Part shown: in pieces, positions 36,024 to 57,676 of the stretch
How positions within the stretch are numbered: position 1 is the first letter of the stretch
Layout of the letters: each line of letters begins with the position of its first letter
Source of the DNA: Zeus faber
Lineage: Eukaryota; Chordata; Actinopteri; Zeiformes; Zeidae
Length of the DNA: 64,000 nucleotides
Assembly (NCBI GenBank): GCA_960531495.1
Contig: OY482848.1
Span: forward strand, 20,338,397 to 20,402,396
Direction: 5' to 3'
Notes under the pieces: model-generated
The model's database searches: none
Told to the model about the DNA's origin: nothing
Seen by the model: only the letters and a program-made list of their open reading frames with translations
Position numbers and translations under genes: made by a program

Positions 36024-36669
36024 ACTGGTTTTGCTGATATCATTCAGTCAGTTGTTTTTTTTCCCCCCACCATTTGTTTTCAGGTGACAAATTTCTGAAT
36101 TTATAGAACTTGAACATTTCTTTTGTAAAGCATTGTGAATATTTGGAATCAGTCTACAACATAATGGCCATTTGTGTAGCATGTTTTTCATATCATAGGT
36201 TTGGAGTGTTACTATTGAGCTATTGATTAATTGTATTGTCACTGGAATTTAATACTAGGTTGCAAGAGTTAAAAGTTCATTCTCCATGTAATTGTTGCTG
36301 GAGCATTTCAGAAATATCTAAATTCTAAATGAAATTGAAACTGAATACAAACTCATTCTCACATCTCAAGTGATTAACTACACTAGTGTAACTGGCTTCC
36401 CAATTTATACACTGACTGCTTAATGAAATCAATTGTCAAATTACATTGATATTTGGAGAAACAGCCCAGAAGGTGTCTTTTGAAGGCAGATAAAGGGTCA
36501 GGAAACAGGTGGGATGAACAATGTGCCAGTGAGTTGACAATACGCTGAGGATTCATCCTTAAATTGCTTCATTCTACGCTGCAGTGCTCTTTCTAAATGA
36601 GTAATGTTGCAGTCATAATGCACAATGTTTTTATTGTAACAAGGGACATGCGGTACACGTTCAATCAGG

Positions 36670-39659
36670 TCATTGCCTGGCGGTACTCCTGTTCGCAGCC
36701 GGCCTGGGAGGCCTCCTGGTCTTTGAACGCACCGGGGTCCGGTCGGAAGACAGAGGCCCTGCAAGGCTCTTGAGAAGGGGGCCGGGGACCAGGTAATCCA
36801 CAGTAGTGTTGATCTGATCAAACAAGCTCTTTTTGGAAACCGGACAGCTTAAATTGTACATTTGAGACACAAAGAAGAGTGCACACATAGCATGGTGCTG
36901 CAGGTTCTGAGGCAGACTGTGCAGCCTCCAGGGCCCCTGGGGGCCCAAGCTTTCTACAAGCCACTCCAGCACATGGGGGGACTTGGACAGAACACACAGG
37001 ACCTGCACATTTAAAAACAATTCAGACAATATTAGTGATTTTCAAACATACACTACTCACAAAAAGTGAGGGATATTTGGCTTTTGGGTGAAATTTATGG
37101 AAAATTTAAAAAGTTTACGCTACAGTGATATGAACGTAGGGCATTAAAGTGTAAGCATGCAATGGTGATTTCCTCATCTCAAACAGTTGATTGAAACAAA
37201 AGCCAACTGGTGGGTTTACCACAACAAAATATGTTGTCTCAATAACTTGTCATGTGTCCTTGAGCATCAATTACAGCTTGACAACCACGTCTCATGCTGT
37301 TCACAAGTCGACTTATTGTCTGCTGAGGCCTGGCCCCCCACTCTTCTTGAAGGGCAGCCCTCAGGTCATTGAGGTTCTGGAGTACAGAGTTACGAGCCTC
37401 TACACGGCGACTCAGCTGATCCCATAGATGTTCTATGGGATTCAGGTCTGGAGAAAGTGCAGGCCACTCCATTTGAGGTACCCCAGGCTCCAGTAGCCGT
37501 TCCCTAATGATGCCACCTCCATGAGCTGGAGCATTGTCGTCCATGAAGATGAAATGAGGCCTGTGTTGTTCATGCATGGGCACAATGACTGGATTCATGA
37601 TGTTATTCAGGTAGTATGGGCTTGTCACTGTACCATTCACAAAGTGTAGGGCAGTTCTGTATTGACTAGACACACCTGCCCACACTGTAACACCACCACC
37701 ACCACCAAAGGCTCGTCTGGTGACAGCAGTGGCTGATGCGTAGCGCTCTCCTTGACGTCTCCAACATCGTTGGCGGCCATCATTTCTGCTCAACGTCAAT
37801 CAACTTTCATCAGAGAACAGCACTGAGGCCACTGGTCCCTCGTCCAGCGTCAGCGCTGCCTGGTCCGTGCAAGAGGATGATGCCTGTACCTGGTGGTGTG
37901 GTCAGGTACCCTTGCAGGTCGTCTAGCACGCAGACCACGCTGATGGAAACGCTTTTGAATGGTCTGACGTGACACTTGGTGCCTCTCACCTCCCTTAAAT
38001 GTGCCTGGAGTTGAGTGGCATTCATCATCTGGTTCCGCAGGGCACTGTTCACAACGAAGCGCTCATCAGTGTGGGATGTGGCCAAAGGACGTCCACTTCT
38101 ATGCCTTTCTGTGACTCTTCCAGTCTCTCTGTTGCAACCTGCTGATGACACTCTGTGACACTCTAAGCTCAGTGGCCACTTCCCTCTGAGAACATCCTGT
38201 TTGAAGCCTCGCAATGGCGAGGTACTGTTGATCATTTGTTAGGTGTCGTCTTGGTCTCATGATGTCAAAATGTGAACAGCATGATGAAGAGGACTGTTTG
38301 AATACCAATTCTAATTGAACCAGGAAATGTATTGGTCGATTCATGGATCCAACACCTGTTGTGAATTTTTCCGTTCAGCTCCTTGTTAGAGAACAGCAAG
38401 TTGTGCAAAAGTACTGAAACATTGAACAGTTGGACATGTGCATTCAAAAGTTTAGAGAAGGTCAAATGAAGTTCACCTGTAAAGGTTACAGTGCATTTTA
38501 TCTTCATCATGAAATTTCACCCAAAAGCCGAATATCCCTAACTTTTAGTGAGTAGTGTATATTCTTAAAAAAATATATAAAAAAATTTAGGTTTAGGCTT
38601 CTTGGGGAATTACTGCTCCCTGCTACTGGTAACCAAATGGAATTTGATGCTACTCACTATCTCGCCAGCCATTTTAATAATAAACAATTTAAGTAATAAA
38701 GTCTAGTTACTACAACATTACACCCTCATGTGTTTAGAAGCAGTACCAACCTCCTCCAGTTGATGCTTCACAGTAGTATGACAAACTCGCCATTCCACCG
38801 TCACACCAAACTTGTTCTGAACAACAAGTTAGATTCAGAATTCTAGAACAACTTCATTGACAAATAAAAACTTCAGACCAATAAATGTATTCAAACAATC
38901 TTACATATACATTCACTTAATCCCACTTTTATCTGTATTATAGGATAACATTTGAGGCGCAATTCAAATTCCTCAACATAACCTCACATGGATTTTAATA
39001 ATTGCCGATTAAATAACCGACATTAATTAAATGAATAAAACAAAAAAACGTTTGGCGGCAGACCTTGAGAGCGTGCATCCTAACCCAAACCTTGCGGCAG
39101 GTTCTTGTGCACAGCCTGGCGGAGCGGGAGAGCAGCTGCACAGCGACGCCGGGCCGGGCTGGGGAAACCTCAAACCCTTGCGCGGCTTCGGTCGGCTCCT
39201 CTGAGGCGTTGGTGGGGAAAACAACATGTTATTCACCGAAACGGGTCCTTCTAACGGGCAGGACGAACCACGATGGGTTAAATATTATCCAGCGTGTCTT
39301 CCTACACCGTTGGCCTACCGGCGTCTTCCCCGGGGAGAACCAGGTCCACCAGGGCTTCGGACACGCTCAGCGCAGCGCCCAGTCCCACGCTCACCACGCC
39401 AAGCGCTTTGGTCACCAGGGCCACGTTGGCACCGCCGCCCTTCCCCAAAACACTGGACGTCACGTGCATCTTGCCGACCGCCCACGTTAAGGTGTGACGC
39501 ACGTGGCCCACGGTCCCACCGCCCACAGCGCTCGCCAGCTCCTTCACCTCGCACATCTTCTTCTTGGCGCTGGCAGTGACCTGATCAACGTAAACGAGCG
39601 CGTTGAAGGAGCAGAACTTCTGTTTCCGTCGTTTTGCTTTCATTCAAATTAGGAGGATG

Positions 39660-39692
<33 letters not shown>

Positions 39693-42600
39693 GGTTCTTA
39701 CTTTGTCTGTGGGTTCCAGCAGCACGGGGAACGCCTTTTCCAGCCAATCGATGCCTTGACATGTGAGGTCGTTTAGAATGTAAACTGTGCAAATACCAGA
39801 AAGAAAACAAGAACATTTGGTGCTGACGTAGACATTTCACCCAAACAGAACATTTTCAATTTCCTTACATTTATCAGTAGTACAATTTAGAATGTTTACA
39901 TATTGTTTACAGAGCATCACATGGCCTTGCTGCTCACTTCATCTCCTCTATGCGTCTTAACAATTATGCTCATTATGTTCCCGAAAGTAAGATAAAAATG
40001 TGGAAAAAATATGCTTTGTGTTTCCAAGTCCCCACCTGCTGGAATATGCTAAATAATACATCTGAGCAGGGGTGTCGTTAGGGGTGAGCGTCCGGGGCTT
40101 CAGGCCCCGAATGTTTTATGAATAGCCCCTGATCTTAAATAGCCTCCAAGTAAAAAAATGTCATCCGTCATTCCAATCATGCATGAAAGCCCTCAAATAA
40201 TAAATCGATCCCAAAACGCAAGTAGAGAACTCCGCTGCGCACCCCTGTGCTCTGGAGAGGGAGCTGTCTCCTCGCCGCCAATTTGCGGCCCTTCTCCAAA
40301 TTCCCCCCCAAGTTCTTCTTGGCATGAATTCCACAAGATTGTAGAAACATTCCTTTGACATTCTGGTCCATGTTGACATGATTGTATCACAATTCCTGCA
40401 GATTTCTCAACTGCACGTTCCTTCTGTGAATCTCATGCTGCATTATCATGCTGGAAGTAACCGTTAGAAGATGGTAAGTTGTGGCCATGAAGGGACGCAC
40501 TCTGTGCTTCATTTGTGAATCATAAAGGTGGATCCAGAGCATTGGGGGGGGGGGAGAAAAGTCACGGAATGTATGCATGTAACACACTGAATGGGACGCA
40601 CAAGGCTTTTGTTTTGTTCAATTAGGAAACAATTAAAAACAATACGGCCGCCCCCTGAAAGTCTACAAGTTGAATCAGTTGGAAACCCGTCAATCGACTG
40701 AGATTCTTCAATTCGAGCAGTCGTTTTAGCTTTTGTCAGTCAGCGTGCATTAAAATAACAGGATAAAACAGACACTGACGAGATGCACAGGGAGAACATT
40801 TCAATGGGGAAATCATAAATCTATTTTTGTGTGTGTGAACCGTCCGTGTCCCGACAGGCGGGGCACAACCCGTAAAGATTATTTCCTTTGCAGAACGCAG
40901 GGAGAGGGGGCGATCGGGGAGAGCGTCAAAGAGAGAGTGTCCCCGTTACGCACGGTTTCATTCCATAACCACATGTTTCGTTTCCGTAAGGAGACGTACA
41001 ATAAAAAAACGCTGTTCTGGCGTCGATGGCAGGATCGCTGGCTCACGCCCCGTCTGTACGGTCGGAGAGCCAAATGTGTCCCAATCGCCCCCTCTCGGCG
41101 CCCCGCCTCAGGATGGCGGACGCCTATCTTGCCTCAAGGAAGAGCGAAGCTGGCCCGGCCCACTTCCCCCCAATAGTCTAATATTCGCATTGAACAGCCC
41201 AATCCGAATCTGCCCTTAAAAAATAATCTAAAAAAAAACAACAAAAAAAAAAACAACCCACTATTTCCATTTGTTTTGACCCTAGCATCAGAGTTTCCGT
41301 TAGAACAAATTGGTGCTGGTCCACGTGTCCTGGAAAGCGTCTGTCCCGCACAAATGGAAGAGATTCCGATCAAATATCTGTGTTTGAGCTTAAAAACAAT
41401 TGATGAATGAAATGATGAAGGCATGTAGATTTAATATTTTTTTATTGACTATTTAAAATGATATAAGTCCTGTCAGTTAACGTTTTAAAAATGAATAAAA
41501 ATTACGAATATTAAAGTTGAAATCAAATCATTTCAGTTTGTGAACAATAAGTTACAAGTGCAGCTGCTTTAATTAACATTTTACTTTTATAACATTCTCA
41601 TAAAATCATAAACAAAATAAATATGGCGAGTAGGTCTAATTAAATAATGAAGTGGTTTGTGGTGGTGTCCGTCTTCGTCAGAACGTCTGGTCGACATGTT
41701 TTACAACACAATGGATATCAACCATCTGCTTTTCGTCGGAACTTAAATATAAAAAACCCCGGCAAACTACGGATGTATCTGGCACTGTTGTCAATGATAC
41801 GTCATCTTTCATGCTTCTCCTCAGAGTTTTGGACGCTGCGGCTCTGTCTCCGCTCCACGTGTACTGGGTTTACAAGCACAACCTGTGGGCGGGGCTTATT
41901 TCTATATCGACAAACCTGATTGGTTAGAGGTGAAAGGTCAGTCTTTGATGGTCCAAACAGGTTGGCTTTTTGTGACTTGCGGAACGCTGGAATGAACAGA
42001 TCTGCAGAATTATTTTTTTATTCAAAATTATCGAGTATTTTATATTTGTATTGAGTAACAAGCTATCGCGATTATTAGCCTGCTAAGAGGGAATTATTGT
42101 CACTGGACATTATGACGAGGGTGATTTAAATATGCAGACTTCAACAGATTTCCCCGGTCAAATAACAGGCAATTACCAGATAACTGAAACTGACTAGCAT
42201 CTATGTGCCTCAGCGAAAATTGAGATTCAGACAACGCCACGTTTTTCCAGCCTTCAAACTGTGCAGTTTTGATGAGTCTGTGCCCGCTGCAGCCTCAGCT
42301 CTCTGTTGTCGGCGGAAGAGTTTCCGTCCGCAGAACAGCCGCTCACTGGGTGTTTTTTGTTTTTCAGTTTGGGACTGTTGTGCATGAAAACCCAGGCGGC
42401 CAGCAGATACAGAAATACTCAAACCAGCCCGTCTGGCACCAACCATCATGCCGCGGTGGAAAACACTGACAGCACATTCTTTCCCCCGTTCTGATGGACG
42501 ATGTGAACATTAACTGCAGCTTCTGACCCGCATCTGCATGATTTTATCCATTGCACTGCTGCCACCCGATTGGCTGAGTAGATAATTGCATGTATAAGTA

Positions 42601-44688
42601 GGTGTACAGGTGTTCCTAATAAAGTGCTCAGTGAGTGTATTAGAGCTGCAACTAACTATTATTTTCATGATCAAGTTGTTGATAATGTTCTCGATTCATT
42701 AATTTCAGAAATGCTGAAAAATGTCGATCACTGTTTCCCAAAGCCACACCCTCAAACGCCTGGTTTGTCCACAACCCAAAGATATTCAGTTCACTGTCAT
42801 ACAGGACTAAAGAAACCAGAACATATTCACAGTTAAAAAGCAGGAATCAGAGAATTTGGAAATTATCTTTAAAAAAGTGACTCAAAACGATCCATCGATT
42901 ATCCAAATACATAATTATTTGATCCCTCAGTGATTTTGTCAGTTTGCCCACTGACAAAGAAATTAACGGTCGATAATTTTAGTTTAATTTTTGGTAGGTT
43001 TATTATAACAGTGAGAGACAGAATATCAAAAAGAAAATCCAGAAAATCACATAAAAGAATTAATTTTTTTGCATTTCATTGAGTGAAATGAGTATTTGAT
43101 CCCCTACTTGGTGGAGAAACCCTTGTTGGCAAGTACAGAGGTCAGACGTTTCTTGTAGTTGATTACGAGGTTTGCACACATCTCAGAAGGAAAGTTGGAC
43201 CACTCCTCTTTGCAGATCCTCTCCAAATCTTTAAGGTTTCGAGGCTGTCGCTTGGCAACTCCAAGCTTCAGCTCCCGCCACAGATTTTCTATAGGATTAA
43301 GGTCCAGAGACTGGCCGGGCCACTCCATGACCTTAATGTGCTTCTTCTTGAGCCACTCCTTTGTTGCCTTGGCTGTATGTTTTGGGTCATTGTCGTGCTG
43401 GAAGACCCATCCACCACCCATTTTTAGTGTCCTGGCTGAGAGAAGGAGGTTGTCACCCAGGATTTCATTTCACGGTACACGGCCCCATCCATCTTTCCCT
43501 CGATGCGGTGAAGTCGACCTGTCCCCTTAGCAGAGAAACACCCCCAAAGCATAATGCTTCCACCTCCATGCTTGACGGTGGGGATGGTGTTCTTGGGGTC
43601 GTAGTCAGAATTTCTGGATTTTCTTTTTGATATTCTGTCTCTCACTGTTATAATAAACCTACCAAAAATGACCACTAAAATTATAGAACGTTAATTTCTT
43701 TGTCAGCGGGCAAACTTAAAAAAAAAAAAAATCAGCGAGGGATCAAATAATTATTTCCCCCACTGTAGTTGGCGATTAATTTAATAGTTGACAACTAATC
43801 ATTGCAGCTCTATAATATACATACGCAAAAACACTGTATTTCATGCCAAATGAAATACATTCTGTATAAATTAGATATAATATATAGAACATTTTATAAT
43901 AATGAAATTTATATATACATGTGCTGTATAAATATTTGCGACACAAATTAAGAAAAATGTTTTTTAAGCGCGACTCTTCAAGGGTTTTGGTATCCATTTG
44001 TCCGACAGTCAACTAAAGGGAGTCGGATGAAACTTACTCTGAGGCTCCACCCTGACCATGACAGGAGACACTCTGTGGTAGGCGGCTGAGCTGACGGAGG
44101 CGACCCCACTCTCCACCGCCTCCAACACGGACGTGACGCCGGGATGGCGACGTTTGGTGTCCGAGTAAACCACCCAGAGCAGGGACCACGCCGAGCGGAC
44201 CACGGGCAGCGCGGCCAGGCGGAGAACTGCATTCTGGAAAGGAGAAGGGATGGAGGAAGGTAGGGTGGAGGGAAGTCAATTGAAAGAGACAGCTAATAAC
44301 ACTGGGCCGGCGAGTAGAATTAATACTTTAAGGCGATTTTTATTTGACTGGATTTAACACCCGTATTGAGATGAAACATCTTTTTCTTATTCAAAGTATT
44401 TCTGAAGGTGCTTGATATTTTGTACACAGCAGAGGTTAGTATTGGGTAGACAGGGCAGAAGAATTGAAATAATTTCACCAAAAATATAAATACAAATACC
44501 ACATGTAACTTAAAAATTGTAAAATGTGAAATAAAATACTAAATGAAAAATGAATCACAGAAATCCATATGAAGACTACTTCATGAAGCTGAATGTAGGA
44601 CACGTTGACTGTTTGACCGCCTGAATAAACACGCTAATTGAGCACGAACCGTCCTCACCTGGGACGAGTTATTGTTTCTTTCTTTCAT
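36670..44688 (-). CDS. perilipin family lipid-droplet protein (plin2/plin6-like), complete, 7 coding exons
   Basis: Minus-strand exons are 44659-44688, 44038-44233, 39702-39784, 39319-39580, 39064-39200, 38751-38816 and 36670-37002, giving 368 residues with frame kept throughout. The start is [10 protein letters not shown]. Exon 2 carries the PAT-domain pattern: [15 protein letters not shown], then STK-like [15 protein letters not shown], then VRVEPQ. Exon 3 has the conserved [17 protein letters not shown] (family: C-G-LD-xEE-LP-L-P). Perilipins coat cytosolic lipid droplets and control lipase access. Exon 4 is an Ala/Val/Gly-rich amphipathic repeat region. The last exon resembles the C-terminal helix bundle ([10 protein letters not shown]) followed by a basic tail. 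Neighbours acer2 and rps6 match human PLIN2 synteny, but the sequence is diverged and plin6 or plin1-like identity is possible, so no symbol is assigned. Introns are rich in transposons. Confidence 0.85.
37051..38558 (-). mobile_element. full-length Tc1/mariner-type transposon with broken transposase
   Basis: Near-perfect inverted repeats of about 45 bp begin CACTACTCACAAAAAGTGAG at 37051 and end in their complement at 38558, each flanked by TA, the Tc1/mariner target duplication. The minus strand encodes a transposase in three frames. The N-terminal helix-turn-helix ([20 protein letters not shown]) starts near 38256. The catalytic part at 37799-37239 has the second Asp in [11 protein letters not shown] and the Glu in [12 protein letters not shown]. 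Frame switches near 38100 and 37810 indicate inactivation. It lies in the last perilipin intron, in the same orientation as that gene. Confidence 0.9.
39662..39691. repeat. GT array beside a perilipin splice donor
   Basis: Fifteen GT units (CA on the transcript strand) begin about 10 nt after the exon 3 donor. The intron is only 121 nt, so the array makes up a quarter of it. Confidence 0.95.
40066..40320 (+). mobile_element. hAT-like element fragment
   Basis: Starts CAGGGGTGTCGTTAGGGGTG and shares the following motif series with the minus-strand element ending at 23180. It is truncated on its right side by, or fused to, the Tc1-family fragment that follows. Confidence 0.5.
40325..40520 (-). 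mobile_element. Tc1-family fragment, related to 34846-35775
   Basis: The reverse complement matches 35480-35720 with indels: TCCTTCATGGCCAC, CATCTTCTAACGG, TACTTCCAGCATGATAATGC, ACATGGACCA and TCAAAGGAATGTTT. Only the catalytic-end part is left. Confidence 0.7.
42190..42640 (+). mobile_element. Tc1-family element, right-end part
   Basis: Ends in CCTAATAAAGTGCTCAGTGA followed by GTGTAT, nearly identical to the right end of the copy in rps6 intron 5. Upstream motifs GATTGGCTGAGTAGATAATTG and AGGTGTACAGGTGTTCCTAA are an inverted form of the left-end motifs at 34915-34960. It is non-coding, in perilipin intron 2. Confidence 0.65.
42900..43767 (-). mobile_element. internally deleted Tc1-like transposon with long inverted repeats
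   Basis: The two ends share about 150-170 bp of inverted repeat (AATTATTTGATCCCTC, TTTGCCC, GACAAAGAAATTAACG, then TTATAACAGTGAGAGACAGA). The minus strand holds the C-terminal half of a Tc1 transposase in two frames: [18 protein letters not shown] from 43675, then [17 protein letters not shown] and [14 protein letters not shown] from 43421, with a frame break near 43422. The N-terminal half is deleted, so the element is non-autonomous and inactive. Confidence 0.85.
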
Positions 44689-44984
44689 GCTCCCCCTCGC
44701 ACCTTGATTCAAAAACGAGACAAGCAACACATATCGTTTGGCGTTCTCGACGTGGACCTCGATGGGAAATGCAAATCGCATAAATGCACTTTTGAAAGCG
44801 GCTGAAGCCAAGTGACCCCGGGACACCCACCGGGACAGACGACGCGCGCTCACGCTTGCGCGATGGACGAGTTGCTCACTCAAGTATCGCGATAAGTCAG
44901 CGGCAACGTGACCTTGTAACTATTTGGCGTGACCTTGTAACCAATTTGGCGGAAGTGTGAAAATGAATAATTAAAAAAAATAAA

Positions 44985-45000
<16 letters not shown>
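44689..45000 (-). promoter_or_regulatory. perilipin upstream region with paired TGACCTTG sites
   Basis: Two direct copies of GTGACCTTGTAAC have their TGACCTTG cores at 44909-44916 and 44930-44937, exactly 21 bp apart, about 220-250 bp before the perilipin ATG. On the gene's strand they read CAAGGTCA, the extended half-site bound by monomeric nuclear receptors (ERR, SF-1/LRH-1, NR4A-like). Regulation by such receptors is inference. Confidence 0.4.
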
Positions 45001-45015
<15 letters not shown>

Positions 45016-45109
45016 TTTTAATATGAACCAATAATAACCGTTCAAGAAAAATACGATTAACCATTAAAAAAAAAATATATATATATCTTGATGATTTGAT
45101 TGTGCGCAC

Positions 45110-45444
45110 TTTGCGAATGCACATATCTGTATATACATAGCCATATTCCTTCAACCTATTCCATTTTATTTCAATTTATTTTTTATTGTATTTTATTCTA
45201 TATATTTTTTATCTTATTCTATAAGTATTCCACTTACTGTATTACGTTTTAGGAGTCAGTTAGTCGGTCTATTAGAAAGGAATTTTCTACTTTTTATTTT
45301 ATTTTATTTTTGTACTTTTTCCTAGGACTTATTGTGTGCTATCACCGGGTGCGTTGCATTACATTTCCCTGCATATATGTATGGAAGTATGTATATGTAT
45401 GTGACAAATAAAAATCTTGAATCTTGAATCTTGAATCTTGAATC
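45110..45444 (+). mobile_element. LINE (L2/CR1-like) 3' end with CTTGAAT tail repeats
   Basis: Shares with 14600-14870 the words TTCTATAAGTATT, ACTGTATTACRTTTTAGG, CCTAGGACWTATTGTGTG and CTGCATATATGTATG. It ends AATAAAAATCTTGAATC plus three further CTTGAAT units, the kind of short tandem tail at which L2/CR1 elements terminate. 5'-truncated. Confidence 0.75.
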
Positions 45445-45796
45445 ACTTTGCCATTTTATGAAATAGGAGGAAAAAAAATACAAAACGAAATGAATCAAAT
45501 GACGTCGATCCGTCAGAGACTTGATTTGTAGACGCGCAGGTGGAACGTAAGGTTTTGCCGCCTGCTGCCTGGCTGCCTGGCTGCTGCCTGCTGCCAGGCC
45601 TGGCTGCAGTCCGGCGCAAACCCAGTCGAGCGGCCGCACAACTCGGTGCGAATACCTGCCGCAGCCCAGTGACGGCATTTCATGTTAGTGGAATGGAACG
45701 GGAGGCAAAGTCTGTGAACATGTTGAAATCTGTTTCGGGGGGTTAATTCGGACCCGACTGCAAAAATGAAATAATAATATTAATAATATTATTATT

Positions 45797-45837
<41 letters not shown>

Positions 45838-46099
45838 TAAAAACAATATGCACGTGCGAGACCACGCTTCTGAAACGCACTGTGCGCCAACGTGGGATTG
45901 GCACAAGGCGAACTGCGAAGTCAGCGACGAAACCGTCTGACGTCGCGCCGAACACTTGGCTGTCGAGGGCGTCTTCCTGACGGATCGTCCTTGGGACCTG
46001 TCTTCCAGACCACCACGCCGACACCAATTAACACCTGCCCTCCGGGCGCACGCAGGGAGGACTCTGCGGGTTTCAAGAAAGAAACGACGCAATTATAAA

Positions 46100-46417
46100 C
46101 CAAAAGGGAGTCACGCAGAGTTGCCGCGACGCGTCGAGGGGAGGGCAGCACGTCCCCAAACGACTCGCCGCCGGTTGCCACGGGCGACGTGGCAGCGCAA
46201 TTACTGCGCTCGCAGCCTCGTTGTCGCGTTTGCCCACGTTGGCGCGCACGGCGGCGGGGTTTCGGGGACAGTCGGAGACGCACGTGGGAGTGGGTGGTCC
46301 TCCTCGCACGGCGTGCACGTGGCTCCCCCGCTGCGGCGGCGGCGTCGTCGGCGGCGGCGTCGGCGTCGCCCCGGTTCAGTGCAGCATCTGCAGCGTCAGG
46401 CTCGGCAGCGTCACACC
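46100..46417 (+). promoter_or_regulatory. GC-rich smu1 promoter / 5' UTR with CGG-type triplets
   Basis: A CpG-dense region just upstream of the smu1 ATG. It contains a CGG/CGT triplet-rich tract at about 46330-46373. Long open frames across it in several frames are composition artefacts. The perilipin start lies about 1.7 kb away on the opposite strand. Confidence 0.55.
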
Positions 46418-55473
<9,056 letters not shown>

Positions 55474-56054
55474 ATCCTCGAAAGCTCACGCGGCTCCACA
55501 TCTTGCCCCGATGTAAACGGTTCCTCACAGATCGACACTGCAGTTTAGATTTCCGATCTTCATTTCTCCTGTCCGCAGACACGAAAATGCACGTTGGTGG
55601 TAAACTGTTTTTGGAAGATTTGTAATTTAACTGCCATGTGTTTCGGGCATAAAGAAGCAATATCAGGTAATCAAAGGCGGGTGGGTCAATGATGGTTTGT
55701 AATACTTTTGTAACTCATATTTGATTTAATGCCATTTGTTGTCCGCATGTCATTTCAATACAATCTGCATATCAATGCAACTCAATACTTATTATGGTTT
55801 AAGTATTCATTGCATAAATGCATGCTTACAGGTGGTTTCAGTGCATTCAATGTAGCCACAACATTACTTCCAGTTTGTCGTGTTGCTCTAACTGTATTTG
55901 TGCTTTAGTGGGGTTTGTATTCCTAAAAAAAAAGCCTTGTACCAATATCTATTCAGATTACTGTGCGCTTACATCACCACCATTGACAACTTGTGACTTT
56001 TCACTACAGGCGGTATCTTGTTTATATTTTATACATCACACTGAACTTATCAAT

Positions 56055-56060
56055 AATAAA
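56055..56060 (+). terminator. smu1 polyadenylation signal AATAAA
   Basis: A canonical hexamer about 580 bp after the smu1 stop. Minus-strand candidates for convergent dnaja1 are at about 56278-56283 and about 57317-57322. Confidence 0.7.
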
Positions 56061-57676
56061 AACTAAAAACTTCTATCGCTCCTTGTTTTGTGTGTTTTTT
56101 AGCGAGAAGAAAAATTCCCCTGTGTGGAAATGTCCTCAGACCTTAGTAAAACAACCTTTTAAAGTCGGAACGTCATAAAATGCAAATTCAAGTTTTAGGA
56201 ATAAGGGAAAAATGTGTAAGGAAACATATTAGGAATAATAATACAAAAGAAAACATTACAAAATAATTAACAGGCTTTATTTACGTAATTATAAATTATC
56301 TACCACAAACAAGTAAATGACTGGTGCTAACACAGACAAATTAAGACTCCATGAGAACATACCTGCTGTAAGAACACAGAAAACGCCGCTGAGCATAGCT
56401 GTTAAATTAGGAAACAATTTGAAACACATTTTTAGAAACGACTGCATAACGAGCAACTCAAAGTTCTATTAGAAATATAAGGCTTCAGAACAGAACAGTC
56501 ACTCGTGAAATGTCAGGCCTGGAAGTGGGAAAAACTCTTCACTTCCTGTTCAGTGTTTGGCATCTGCAGAAAGACATTTCCTATTGAAAACGTCTCTTTG
56601 GCCCAAAGTGAGGTGGTTACATTGGTCTTCTTGAGAATCTGACGTGGCTTCAAAAATGCAATTATCAACCTTGGAATACATCTTTCAACTCGAGGGAACC
56701 CAAAACACGCACACAAAATAACTACATTTGGACATGTACTGCTCTTAATCAAACAAGGGTTCGGTTCTACGATGACCAGAGTTTTTGAGAAAGCGCCATG
56801 TAAAATTTGCGTACACGCTGCAGTTTGTAACTTTTTGTGGCTGTCGGCTGTGACTGCACTTTGCTCCCCCCTCCCCTCCTGTTGTTCTGAAATCGTGAGA
56901 CATAAAACTGGAGAAAGGAAAGTGAAACTTAAGAATGGGGAGAAAAGGGAAACATGGAGAGAAAACACATGTCCTGAGACCCAAACTGCAGACCAGCGCA
57001 CTAGTTGGCGAGTCCAGTTAGTATGTGAGAGTCTAGAAACCACCGCATGGATCCATTTTCTTTTTATATTGGAAATAATTAGCTATATCATCATGAAAAA
57101 CATACACAGTGGGGGTTTAAGGAAAATATTAAAAGGAAATAATCACCCGTTAAGTTTCCTTGATATTAGTTCTCTCCCATGCTTTTACGTATTGTTAATT
57201 GTTTGGAAATAGCCCTTGAATTGTGCATGAACAGGATTATTCTCCGTCCCTGCGCACGCCAACCCTGCTAGTGGAACATCACTCAACCCTTCATCTTTAA
57301 ACATGGGCAACGTTCATTTATTTTATTTTTTTTGTATGGCGTCAACTTTAGTGTAACTGTCTAATGTAACAGACAGTTTTTAATGAGGCAAAAAGATTTC
57401 TCTTCAGCAACACAGAGCGTATCCAGTCGATATTACCAGTGAAAAATGTGAAAATCTAAAAATAAAGAAAAATAGAGTCCGCAGGAAAACACCTTTTGGG
57501 CACGGTTAAATATATTCAGATTCACAGACCATTTCAACTCCACAATTACGGTTAAACATTTTAGGAAGTGGGAGGGGAAAAAAAAAAAAAAAAAAAGGTG
57601 CAAAAACAAGGGGAAAACAAAAAGGTGCTTCCATGGAAACAAGGCTTACTTCTCCGCCGTGAGGGGAGGTTTGGTT

